The position numbers and the translations under genes were made by a program. A stretch of 64,000 nt of DNA from NCBI RefSeq assembly GCF_013055795.1, contig NZ_JABETO010000007.1, forward strand, positions 147,388-211,387, given 5' to 3'. Position 1 is the first letter of the stretch; each line of letters begins with the position of its first letter. The notes under the pieces are model-generated. The model was not told the DNA's origin. It did no database searches and worked only from the letters and a program-made list of their open reading frames with translations. The stretch is from Streptomyces sp. I05A-00742. Its GTDB lineage: Bacteria > Actinomycetota > Actinomycetes > Streptomycetales > Streptomycetaceae. Below, one piece after another: positions 45,547 to 53,785 of the stretch.

Positions 45547-45784
45547 CGTCTTCCCTCCCGGAAGTAAGTGCCTTAACAGTGAACGAGGTTGACACACGGC
45601 ACTGACATCGCGGGCCGGAGCTTCCGTTGGCGAGGACCCCCGCCGTGGCGCGGAGGAGGCGGGCCCCGTGGAGGGGGCGATGCGGCCGGTGACGCGCCGG
45701 ACAAGGGGCTGCGGGTGCGGGATCGCACCGCGTGCCGCATTCTGGAGCGGCACTGCTGCTCCCAGTGCTTCCAGGGAGGCCGGA

Positions 45785-47062
45785 GTGGAAAAGATTGCGT
45801 TCCTGCGGTCCTTCGATATCGAGTGGCTTTCCCCCTATGTCGAAGAAGTGACGTCAGGTGCAGTCGGAGGCACCCGCCCCAAGCTCTTCTGCACCGAAGA
45901 TCCCGGTGACCTTTCCGCCTACTGTCCGGAATTCGAACTGCTGGCACCCCAGGCCACCTGCGAGGAATTCGTCGAGCGCATCTGCCGGTGGGGTGCGGAC
46001 GGCGCCATTTCCCTGTCGTGGCCCGATGAGAACTCCGTGCGCGACGCGGCCGTCGGCGAAACGCTCCGCAGTATCGGTATTCCCATGGTGATGCACGGCC
46101 AGGAGATCACCGCCCGTTTCTCGGACAAGTGGGAGACCCGCCGGATCGTCCGGGACTTCGGCCTGGAAACACCGGGCGGAGAGCTCCTGGAAGCCGGCCG
46201 CCTCAAGGGAAACACCTGGTCAGGCCTTGCCTACCGGCACTTCATCGAACAAAAGGCAGCCCGGCTGGGGTATCCCCTCCTGGCCAAGCCCCTGTGGGGA
46301 TGCAGCGCCGAGGGCATCCTGTTCATCGAGGACGCCGCGGCGATGCGGCGGTTCCTCGACGAGCCTCCCGAAGCCGGCGTCGTGCTGGAGAAGTGTCTCA
46401 GCGGAGAGCTTTGTTCGGTGGAAATCATCGGCCACGACGGAAACTACATCCTCCAGCCCCTGGTCTGGAAAGGAGCGACCGGAGGCGCACCGACGCTGAT
46501 GAGCGAACGGGTCCGGATCTGCGCCCGAAGGCAACAGGCCGAGACCGACTTCCTCCCTGTTGCCCGGCAGCTGCGCAAACTGTCCACCGAAGCTGAGGTG
46601 TGCGGCGCCATAGAAGTCGAAATGATTTATGTGGACGGGTCGTACCAGGTCATCGAGATAAACCCTCGGACGTCAGGAACCACAGTCATCTCGACCGCGG
46701 CGTCCGGCTGCAACACCTTCCAGTGCCTCCAGGACATCCTCCGGGGAAGGTGGTCGGCCGACAGGGCCCGGGCCCTGGAACAACACCCCTACTGCGCCGC
46801 CCAGATCCCGGTCGCTCCTGCCCTCGCCTCCGGCCCGGCATGGGCGGGCCCCGGCGTGAGCGGCTTCGAAGTGGTCCGTACCCGCCACTTCGCCTACCAC
46901 GGCCAGGACTTCGGCGAACTGCTGATCCGTTGCCCGGCGGCGGATCTCCGAACCTTCATGGACCGGCTCGACGGGCTCCGCGCCGAACTTGCCTTGCCGC
47001 GCCTCGACATGGGGGCGGTGCACGACGAGCTCCTTCCGGAACTCCGGGCGGACGCCGCGTGA
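45785..47062 (+). CDS. ATP-grasp ligase
   Basis: A 425-residue protein starting at GTG 45785 (upstream in-frame codons look non-coding). The ATP-grasp fold is complete. There is a pre-ATP domain (MEKIAFLRSFDIEWLSPYVE), a lysine-bearing strand YPLLAKPLWGCSAEG (K168), the second ATP strand VVLEKCLSGELCSVEI, and metal ligands in GAIEVEM (E277, E279) and VIEINPR (E291, N293). A C-terminal lid follows. Such enzymes join a carboxylate to an amine via acyl phosphate, often in peptide or natural-product assembly. Acceptor unknown. Codon use has somewhat more A/T than its neighbours. Confidence 0.85.
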   Translation: MEKIAFLRSFDIEWLSPYVEEVTSGAVGGTRPKLFCTEDPGDLSAYCPEFELLAPQATCEEFVERICRWGADGAISLSWPDENSVRDAAVGETLRSIGIPMVMHGQEITARFSDKWETRRIVRDFGLETPGGELLEAGRLKGNTWSGLAYRHFIEQKAARLGYPLLAKPLWGCSAEGILFIEDAAAMRRFLDEPPEAGVVLEKCLSGELCSVEIIGHDGNYILQPLVWKGATGGAPTLMSERVRICARRQQAETDFLPVARQLRKLSTEAEVCGAIEVEMIYVDGSYQVIEINPRTSGTTVISTAASGCNTFQCLQDILRGRWSADRARALEQHPYCAAQIPVAPALASGPAWAGPGVSGFEVVRTRHFAYHGQDFGELLIRCPAADLRTFMDRLDGLRAELALPRLDMGAVHDELLPELRADAA

Positions 47063-47096
47063 TCGTGCATCTCAACGGCGGGCCCAGGGAGCCGGG

Positions 47097-47510
47097 TTAC
47101 GCCCTGTCCGTGCCCTTGAGCACCCTGATCGCGGTGCGGAGGAGGCGGGTTTCGTCGGGGGCGATGTGGTCGACGAGGTCGGCCGGGTCCGTGAACGCCC
47201 ACGCGACGACCGTCGACGACACCGAGCACGGCAGCTTGATCTGCGCGGCCTCGTCCGGGAGCAGCGTTCCGCACGCGAACAGGTAGGCCGTGCGGGCGCC
47301 TTGGAGGTCCATGTCGAGGACGAACCTCGGGGTGACACGGATCCGGAGGTCGCGGCGCACGTAGTACGTCGTGGCGTCACGCGCCGACTCACCGGCGATC
47401 GCCGGGCCGCCGGGGAGGCGCCAGCGGCCACCGTCCTCCTTGAGCAGCAGCAGGCGGTTGTTGTCGTCGGTGATGTGGGCGTAGCCGGAGGGGTGGGGGG
47501 TGGGGGGCAT
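47097..47510 (-). CDS. Nudix-like protein with degenerate Nudix box
   Basis: A 137-residue protein starting at ATG 47510, eight bases after AAGGAAGT. It has the Nudix beginning (HITDDNNRLLLLKEDGGRWR, LPGG) and GGPAIAGES, but where the box needs RExxEE it has YYVRRDL, so the metal-binding glutamates are gone. It may be a non-catalytic ligand-binding Nudix domain, or be decaying. Convergent with the ATP-grasp gene, 34 bp apart. Confidence 0.72.
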   Translation of the reverse strand: MPPTPHPSGYAHITDDNNRLLLLKEDGGRWRLPGGPAIAGESARDATTYYVRRDLRIRVTPRFVLDMDLQGARTAYLFACGTLLPDEAAQIKLPCSVSSTVVAWAFTDPADLVDHIAPDETRLLRTAIRVLKGTDRA

Positions 47511-47805
47511 TGGTGCGCACTTCCTTACCTGGGTGGGTGGCTTCCGGGCGTCCGCCACGTAAAAGGGCGGCCCTTCGGCTCCCGCCGCACGTCAAGCGGA
47601 GGGCAGGGGCAGGGAGTTCGCCGAACCGCAGGCAGCAGCGTGGCTGCTTGGGCTGCGATTGCGGCGCGACGTACGGGGAAGGTAGCGCTCGCCGAGGCGA
47701 GGCGGCAACCATGCTACGGGGCAAGGTTGGAACTGGCATATGACGAAGCCCCCGACCGTCACGGAAGGGGGCAGGTGAGGGGGCCGACCAGGGGGACAGC
47801 GGGCC

Positions 47806-48006
47806 TCAGGGGGTGGGCTGATCCGACTCCCCGAACTTCACCCAGGTGAGTAGCGCGGCAAGGTTGCCCCTGCCTGTGATGATGACCGCCTTCGGCAGGT
47901 CGCTCTCCCGTATGAGGACGTCCTCGCCCCGGGCGGCGACTTCCATGCAGTCCTCACCGCCGCCTCCGGAGAACGAAGACTTTTGCCACGGTATGTGTCT
48001 GGTCAT
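47806..48006 (-). CDS. DUF397-family protein
   Basis: A 66-residue protein with the DUF397 pattern: WQKSSFSGGGGEDCMEVAA, VLIRESDLPKAVI, and a hydrophobic end FGE. It starts at ATG 48006, or at GTG 48021, which overlaps the XRE stop by four bases (GTGA) and would be translationally coupled. DUF397 proteins partner XRE/DUF5753 regulators in Streptomyces (WhiJ-like and BldB-like systems). Confidence 0.9.
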   Translation of the reverse strand: MTRHIPWQKSSFSGGGGEDCMEVAARGEDVLIRESDLPKAVIITGRGNLAALLTWVKFGESDQPTP

Positions 48007-48017
48007 TCTCCGGTCTC

Positions 48018-48872
48018 TCACAGGTCCCTTGCGATGTGATGGATGAAGTGTCTCGACTCTTCGGGGTCGAGCGCTGCGTCTCCGGCGATGCCGATCAGCT
48101 GGCGGTACCTTTCCAGCTCCCTCTCCGAACTCAGGAAGCGGCCGCCGAACGGCATGTCGATCCGCACGGTGTCCAACTGGGGAACTGACGCTCCTGCGTA
48201 CAGCACGGGATGGGTCACCTCGATGAATTCTTCGCTGGTGAAGGGGATGACTCGAACGGTGATACTGGGGTGCTGGGACTTCTCGATCAGGTTCTCCAAC
48301 TGGTCTCTTGTGACCTTCCGCCCTCCGAAGCGCATGCGCAGCGCGGCCTCGTGAATGGTCGCGGCGAGTACGGGGGGCTCGTCGGCGTCCATGATCTGCT
48401 GCCGCCGCATGCGGTGCTCGACGCGAGCCCCGACCTCTTCGGGGGGAAGTTTCAGGTGCACGGCGCTGAAGAGCGCGCGAGCGTACTCCTCGGTCTGAAG
48501 CAGCCCCGGAATGGTGACGCTCTGAACGGAGGTGAGGGTGGTGGCATGGTGTTCGAGCTCCGCGATGTCGAGGAACCCGGGGGCCAGCACACCGCGGTAT
48601 TCGTCCCACCAGAACTGCCCGCGGTGTTCCCGGGTCATGGCGCACAGAGCTTCCACCAGGGAAGCGTCATCGCACATGTAAAAGCTGGCAAGGCGCCGGA
48701 TCCGTTCCTCGCTGATGCCGACGCGGCCGGCCTCGATGTGACTGATCTTCGCCTGATCGGTGGAGAGCAGTCCGGCCGCCTCACGGGCGGTCCTCCCGGC
48801 CTGCTCACGCAGCTTGCGCAGTTCGACGCCCAACCGCATTTGTCGCGCGGTCGGGTTGTCCCTTGGTGGCAT
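48018..48872 (-). CDS. XRE-family regulator with DUF5753 domain (WhiJ-like)
   Basis: A 284-residue protein starting at ATG 48872 (MPPRDNPTARQMRLG). The HTH is LGVELRKLREQAGRTAREAA, LLSTDQAKISHIEAGRVGIS. The C-terminal DUF5753 domain runs from YRGVLAPGFLDIAELEHHAT to the end (SVQSVTIPGLLQTEEYARAL, PSITVRVIPFTSEEF). Its partner DUF397 gene follows with an overlap. An ATP-binding anti-sigma-like gene is divergent, 238 bp away. This gene set recurs in Streptomyces developmental regulation; the target here is unknown. Confidence 0.9.
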   Translation of the reverse strand: MPPRDNPTARQMRLGVELRKLREQAGRTAREAAGLLSTDQAKISHIEAGRVGISEERIRRLASFYMCDDASLVEALCAMTREHRGQFWWDEYRGVLAPGFLDIAELEHHATTLTSVQSVTIPGLLQTEEYARALFSAVHLKLPPEEVGARVEHRMRRQQIMDADEPPVLAATIHEAALRMRFGGRKVTRDQLENLIEKSQHPSITVRVIPFTSEEFIEVTHPVLYAGASVPQLDTVRIDMPFGGRFLSSERELERYRQLIGIAGDAALDPEESRHFIHHIARDL

Positions 48873-49110
48873 GAGTCCCTTCCCCTGGTCCGGTGCGAGT
48901 GTCCTGCTAACCGTGGCATGGGTCCAGTCGCAACTCCAGCGTCGTGGACATGCTTGCTCCGGGGCATGCTTGCCACTACCTTCTTTCCAGCGCCGCGTCA
49001 GCGCGCCCGGAGACTCGAAGTGACGCCAACCGCCAGCCCGTTGATCAAGGACGAAGGTGGCCGGGTCGCGGGCGGCGCCGTGCGCGGAACCGGACCGTGA
49101 GGGAGTGCCC

Positions 49111-49575
49111 ATGAGTACAGCTCGGCTCAGCCCCCGCCCGGCCGACCCCGGCCCCGCGGCGACGCCGACCTACCGTTTCAGCCTGCCGGCCCGGGCGACG
49201 ACGCCGCGCCTCGCCCGTGACGTCGTACGGGTCGTGCTGAACGCCGACCACGCCACGCTCGTCGACGACGCGCGGCTCTGCGTCTCGGACGCGGTGACCG
49301 CCGTCCTGTCCGGGACGGCCTCACCCCACGTGCACGTCGACGTCTTCGTGGACCGGGACCGCGTGGTCCTCGCCGTCCTGGACGCCGACCGGACGCGCGA
49401 CGGCCGCCGGCGGCCGTCGTCCGGCGAGGCGCTCCGACTGCCGCTGGTGCGACGTCTGTCGGCCGCGTCCGGGGTGACATGGGAGTGGGACGCCGAGCAC
49501 CGGGTCATGGGACGGCGGGTGTGGTTCGCGCTGGACGGCAGTACCGGCACCAGCAGGACCGACAGCATCATGTGA
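49111..49575 (+). CDS. ATP-binding (HATPase) anti-sigma-factor-like protein
   Basis: A 154-residue protein starting at ATG 49111 (MSTARLSPRPADPGPA). The fold is RsbW/SpoIIAB-like: ARDVVRVVLNADHATLVDDA, RLCVSDAVTAVLSGTA (N-box position, where the usual Glu/Asn pair is replaced by Ser-Asp) and VFVDRDRVVLAVLDADRTRD. The G-box near GEALRLPLVRRLSAASGV is weak. Typically found beside XRE/DUF397 genes. ATP binding is uncertain given the altered N-box. Confidence 0.75.
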   Translation: MSTARLSPRPADPGPAATPTYRFSLPARATTPRLARDVVRVVLNADHATLVDDARLCVSDAVTAVLSGTASPHVHVDVFVDRDRVVLAVLDADRTRDGRRRPSSGEALRLPLVRRLSAASGVTWEWDAEHRVMGRRVWFALDGSTGTSRTDSIM

Positions 49576-49633
49576 AGCACCGCATCCGGTGTGGTGAGCA
49601 CTAGTCCCAGAGTTCCGCGTTCGTCTCTCGGGT

Positions 49634-49657
49634 CCTGGCACCACTGAGAGTGCCAGG
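49634..49657 (+). promoter_or_regulatory. Inverted repeat upstream of the small XRE gene
   Basis: CCTGGCAC (49634-49641) and GTGCCAGG (49650-49657) are perfect 8-bp arms with an 8-nt spacer, ending 10 bp before the GTG at 49668. Probably the operator of the small HTH protein. Confidence 0.5.
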
Positions 49658-49667
49658 GACTGGCCCA

Positions 49668-49997
49668 GTGAAGTGGAACCTTCGTCTGGCGGCCGCCAAC
49701 CGAGGCATCTGGAAGGCCGGCGAACTCCAGCGGATGCTCGCCGAGCGTGGCGTTGTGATCAGCGCGGGGAAGATGTCGGGGCTTTGGCCCGGTCAGCCGA
49801 ACACCGTCAAGCTCGATGAGCTCGACGTCATCTGCGCGGTGCTCGGATGCGGAGTCGAGGAACTGCTGCTGCCCGAGCCGGAGCGGGTGCCGGCCCCGGC
49901 CCCGGCGTCGGCGGCGGACTCGCAGGCCACTGCGGTGGGCCAGCCGCGCGCCGTCGCCCCACGTCCTCGCACCGGCAGGTCTCTGCCACCGCGATGA
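49668..49997 (+). CDS. Small XRE/Cro-type HTH protein of a decayed recombinase locus
   Basis: A 109-residue protein starting at GTG 49668. An HTH fills residues 1-65 (KWNLRLAAANRGIWKAGELQ, RMLAERGVVISAGKMSGLW, VKLDELDVICAVLGC). A Pro/Ala-rich tail follows. I recall close relatives that precede a large Streptomyces protein with a zinc finger and tyrosine-recombinase-like end. Here that partner is broken just downstream (4-bp overlap), so this protein may be an orphan. Confidence 0.78.
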   Translation: MKWNLRLAAANRGIWKAGELQRMLAERGVVISAGKMSGLWPGQPNTVKLDELDVICAVLGCGVEELLLPEPERVPAPAPASAADSQATAVGQPRAVAPRPRTGRSLPPR

Positions 49998-50708
49998 CCT
50001 GCGTGCACTGCGGCAAGCTGCTGCCCGCGGGCTCCCGGCTGGACCGGGCGTACTGCGACAACAAGTGCCGGGGCTTGGCCTCCTACACCGGCGCAAGGCG
50101 GGCGTCCCACCCCCACCACCCGGCTCAGGACGGAGGACATCCCACGCAGCCTGCTGCCGATGACCGACGACGAAGTGCTCGCCGTCCAGCGGATCGCCGT
50201 TACCCCGGCGCAACGGCTTGTCGTCGCCCTGGCTGCCGTCCACGCGGCCCGCGCTACGGCCATCCGTCGCCTCACCTTGGACGACCTCGACATGCCCAAC
50301 CGCAGGATCACCATCGCCGGACATGGCCAACGGCTCGGCGAACTTCCCCACCAGGCGCTGCTGGCCTGGCTCGACCAGCGCCGGGCCACCTGGCCGAAGA
50401 CCCCCAACCGGCACGTCCTGATCAACGCGAAGACAGCCCTGGGAACCGGGCCCGTCAGCCCCGAATACCTTAAACGGCACCTGCTGCACCACGGCGTTTA
50501 CCTCGAACGCATCTACGGCGACCGGGTACTTCACGAGGCACTGACCGTCGGCACCGACCCACTGCATCTCGCCCTGGTCTTCAACCTGTCCCACACCGCC
50601 GCGAGCCGCTACGCGGCCATCGCCCAAAACCTGCTCGACGACCAGATCGAGCAGACCGCCGAGATACGGCCGGAAGGGAGAGCGGGCGCTCTTGACGGCT
50701 GCCCGTGA
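49994..50708 (+). pseudogene. Internally deleted recombinase-like gene
   Basis: The frame starting at ATG 49994 encodes a zinc finger (CVHCGKLL, CDNKCRG), then loses sense near 50100. A different frame picks up at about 50105 with TRLRTEDIPRSLLPMTDDEV and continues to 50708 (TPAQRLVVALAAVHAARATA, TLDDLDMPNRRITIAGHG, DPLHLALVFNLSHTAASRYA). That second part resembles a tyrosine recombinase catalytic domain. The intact family protein, as I recall it, has several hundred residues between the two parts, so this looks like a deletion plus frameshift. ATG 50160 could still give a 182-residue fragment. Confidence 0.65.
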
Positions 50709-50827
50709 AGCGATCCCCGGCCGAACGGTGCCGGCGGAGCAGACAGAAAAGACCGGAACGGCTTCTGTCGAGGAGCTGCCGTTAAACCAGTGGCGCCCCG
50801 TGGACGCGCCTCATAGCTTGTGCGCTC

Positions 50828-51655
50828 GTGACTGATGATCCGCAGATGCGCCCGAATCGACATGACCTCGGTCGGGTGTTCAACGAAGTGCCCGAGCTCT
50901 ACGACCGGGTCCGGCCGGGATACCCCGACGAACTGTTCGCGGACCTTGTCACCGTCACCGGCATGGACGAAAGGTCGTCGGTGCTGGAGGTGGGCTGCGG
51001 TACCGGCCAGGCGACGCGCTCGCTGGCAACGCTTGGATGCTCAGTGACCGCCATCGAGCCGGGCGAAGAAATGGCCGCACTCGCTCGCCGGCGAATCGCC
51101 ACCTTCGGCAACGTCGAAGTCGAGACGTCGACGTTTGAGGAGTGGGACGACCGCGGTCGACGCTTCGATGTCCTTGTGGCTGCGTCGTCGTGGCACTGGG
51201 TCGACCCGTCGATCGGCTGGCGGCGAGCGCACGACGTGCTCCATCCCGCAGGCTGGATGGCACTGCTCGGCAACGTCGTTGTCCGCCGAGTGGGAGAGCC
51301 GGAGGTGTATGCCGAGACCGCCGATCTCCACGAGCGGTTCTGCCCCGGGAACCCCGACTGGGGTCATCCGCCCCTGGAGGACGACGTGCGCACCACCGAC
51401 GAGGGCTGGGGACTGGTCGAAGATCCTGGCGGATTGTTCGGCTCAACGATCGTGCGCTGGTACCCGACCGTTCAGTGGTTCGACGGGGACGGTTTTGCCG
51501 ATCACCTTCGCTCGTTGTCGCTGTACCGGAGGCTCGACCGCGACGTCCGTGAACCCCTGCTCGACGCAATCGCCGAGCGCATCCGCACACGGATGGGCGA
51601 CCGAGCATCACGCCGATACCTGAGCGTCCTCCGCGTCGGACAGCGCACCGAGTGA
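50828..51655 (+). CDS. Class I SAM-dependent methyltransferase
   Basis: A 275-residue protein starting at GTG 50828 (ATG 50846 possible). Motif I is VLEVGCGTGQATRSLATLGC and motif II ends VTAIEPGEEMAALARRRIA. The post-I region FDVLVAASSWHWVDPSIGWR is the UbiE/Methyltransf_11-like pattern, seen in small-molecule methyltransferases. Codon use is a little less GC-rich than in core genes. Substrate unknown; no operon partner. Confidence 0.87.
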   Translation: MTDDPQMRPNRHDLGRVFNEVPELYDRVRPGYPDELFADLVTVTGMDERSSVLEVGCGTGQATRSLATLGCSVTAIEPGEEMAALARRRIATFGNVEVETSTFEEWDDRGRRFDVLVAASSWHWVDPSIGWRRAHDVLHPAGWMALLGNVVVRRVGEPEVYAETADLHERFCPGNPDWGHPPLEDDVRTTDEGWGLVEDPGGLFGSTIVRWYPTVQWFDGDGFADHLRSLSLYRRLDRDVREPLLDAIAERIRTRMGDRASRRYLSVLRVGQRTE

Positions 51656-51931
51656 GCCCAGCGGTGGAGGACCTGCCGATTCATCGGCAACGGACCCACC
51701 GCACTTCCATGCCTGCCTGCCCAAGACGCCGGGGGACCCAGTGAAAGCACTTCAGTCACGCTGAACTCACGGCCGGCGCGCCGGTAAGAGCCCTGTCACC
51801 AGCCGCAAATGAGGGGCATCACATCCGGAGCGACAGGGGTGCCGTATCGAGCGGCGAACCAACCGACAAGCAACCCGCCAGGAAGCGTACGGCTTCCCTT
51901 GTCCGGATCAGCAGTGAGCCGCCGACATTGA

Positions 51932-53785
51932 TCAGGCCCTCCCGGTGATCTCCGACAAGAGGTCTCGCGCCGACCGTTCGTCTCCCTCGGCCACCAGCCA
52001 CTGCGCGTACTGGGACACGGCGTAGGAGTCGCCATCCGGTCCTGGGCCGTGCAGCCGGGCCAGCTCGCCTTCGAGGACGTCGAGGACGTCGAGGTCGGCC
52101 GGTGTCCCGCTTTCGTCGTGTATTCGGGCGATGGCGGCGGTCACCCGGTCTTCGGCGTGGTCGGCCACTCCCTCGGATGCCTCCCGTGCTGCGTGGACAT
52201 GGCCGGCCACCGCTGCGTACACCTCGCTGGCCGCTTCGACGTCACCGATCTCGTCGAGCAGCCGGGCGAGCCTGACGGTGGCCTCGGCTTCCGCTGCGGT
52301 ACGACCGAGTTTGCGGACACACGCGTAGGCTGCGCGCGCCGCCTCCGTGTCACCGACCTCGTGGAGCAGGCGGCCGAGCTTGAGGACGGCCGCGTCGGCG
52401 GCCGGGATGCCGCCGAGTTCGCGGACGCATATCCAGTACGCGTCGTGGCACCAGGTGTAGGGCCGAGTGCCGTAGACCTCGTAGTCGGACGGAGGGAGCA
52501 GCGCAGCCAGTCTCTCCCCGATGGAGGCGACGGCCTCAAGGGGTTCGGCGGAACCGTTGGCAAGGGCGTAGTGCCATGCACCAGCCGCGAACTCGTTCCG
52601 GCTCAGCAAGTCCGCGACGGCTTCCGTCGCCGTGTCATCTGCCTCGCGGGCGTACAGGAAGGCCAGGTCGACGGCCACCTGTCCGATCTGCCTCTCTTCG
52701 AGGTCACCGCCGATCCGCTCCAGGGCCGCCTCCGCGGCCTCGAAGTCACGGGCGTACAAGGCCAGGCCGAATTCGACCACGAGGGAGGACGGTTGGTAGG
52801 CCCCCCGCAGCTCCGCCGCCGCTGCGGCACGGTTGCCTTGCTGTGCGAGGCGGTAGCCGTGTTCGGCGGGTGTCTCCATGCCGGCTCGCTGCCTGGCCTC
52901 CGCGAGGAGGGCCGGGTCCGCGGCCTCATGGACGATCAAGTAGGCGGCCCGCGCCGCATCCTGCCTCCCGTCCGACTGCAGCCGAACGCAGAGGTCCAGG
53001 GCGGACCGTGCGCGCTGCCTCAGCTCCTCGGCGAACCCGGTCTCCTCGCGCTCGGTGTGCAGTCCGTCAAGGCACGTCTGCGCCTCCACAGTTGTGTGCG
53101 CGTCGCCCAGGTCTGTGGCCCTTCGATACGCGGCAGCCGCGCCATCGAGGTCACCCCGCTGCTCCCGGTACCAGCCCAGGCTCAGACAGGCACTGCCCGT
53201 CGCCGCTGCGGGCAATCCGGTTGCGGCCAGGTGGTCGCGGGTCAGGGCATCGGCTTCGTCAGCGAGGCCGTGGTCGGACCGGCTCTGATACGCCGAAGTG
53301 CGGAAGCCCTGACCGTGCCGCAGTGGTGCCAGCCAGCGGGGATCGGTGACCCACACGTCGTAGTCGGCATGGACGAGGCGGTCTTCGAGCTTCCAGCGGT
53401 TGTCCCACTGGTGGTAGTGGGCGTCGAGGCTGTCGAAGTGGTCCTCGTGGAAGTCGGCGAGACGGTCTGCACGAGCGTCGTCGTCGGGGGCGTTGTGGAT
53501 GGCCACCCGCTCCACCGCCCGTACGAAACGGCGGCTGTTGGCGTCGGTCCACACCGGGTCGATGCACTCCTCGATGCCGACGAGGTCGTGGAGGGGGCCG
53601 TGACGCCGATGCGCCACACCGTCAGCAGCGTCCCAGAGCACGCGGAAGAAGAAGCTCGCATCGTCCGGCAGCAGGCCCTCCCGGCCCCATGCCCGGTCGT
53701 ACCGGACGAGGAAGACCCGGAACCTCACGCGTTGCTCAGTGGTGTCCAACTCCAGGACACGAACGCTGTAGAGAAAGGTGGACAT
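51932..53785 (-). CDS. TPR protein with novel N-terminal domain (paralogue of the 44152-45546 product)
   Basis: A 617-residue protein. Residues 1-170 share the unrecognised domain of the WD40 protein at 44152-45546, including MST at the start, VRF-VF, the FFF-LW block, W-DAN-RRF and a YDVWVTDPRWLAPLR block. Residues about 195-617 are tetratricopeptide and Sel1-like repeats (ACLSLGWYREQRGDLDGAAA, AYRRATDLGDAHTTVEAQTC, LGRLLHEVGDTEAARAAYAC, VRLARLLDEIGDVEAASEVY). No export signal. Probably a scaffold; what the shared domain binds is unknown. The 51656-51931 gap before it shows no supportable gene. Confidence 0.8.
   Translation of the reverse strand: MSTFLYSVRVLELDTTEQRVRFRVFLVRYDRAWGREGLLPDDASFFFRVLWDAADGVAHRRHGPLHDLVGIEECIDPVWTDANSRRFVRAVERVAIHNAPDDDARADRLADFHEDHFDSLDAHYHQWDNRWKLEDRLVHADYDVWVTDPRWLAPLRHGQGFRTSAYQSRSDHGLADEADALTRDHLAATGLPAAATGSACLSLGWYREQRGDLDGAAAAYRRATDLGDAHTTVEAQTCLDGLHTEREETGFAEELRQRARSALDLCVRLQSDGRQDAARAAYLIVHEAADPALLAEARQRAGMETPAEHGYRLAQQGNRAAAAAELRGAYQPSSLVVEFGLALYARDFEAAEAALERIGGDLEERQIGQVAVDLAFLYAREADDTATEAVADLLSRNEFAAGAWHYALANGSAEPLEAVASIGERLAALLPPSDYEVYGTRPYTWCHDAYWICVRELGGIPAADAAVLKLGRLLHEVGDTEAARAAYACVRKLGRTAAEAEATVRLARLLDEIGDVEAASEVYAAVAGHVHAAREASEGVADHAEDRVTAAIARIHDESGTPADLDVLDVLEGELARLHGPGPDGDSYAVSQYAQWLVAEGDERSARDLLSEITGRA

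Noticed and set aside
51796-52035. Short minus-strand frames after the methyltransferase gene (GLINVGGSLLIRTREAVRFL and similar)
   Set aside because: Several overlapping frames are equally open, none has a ribosome site, and I cannot tie any to a family.
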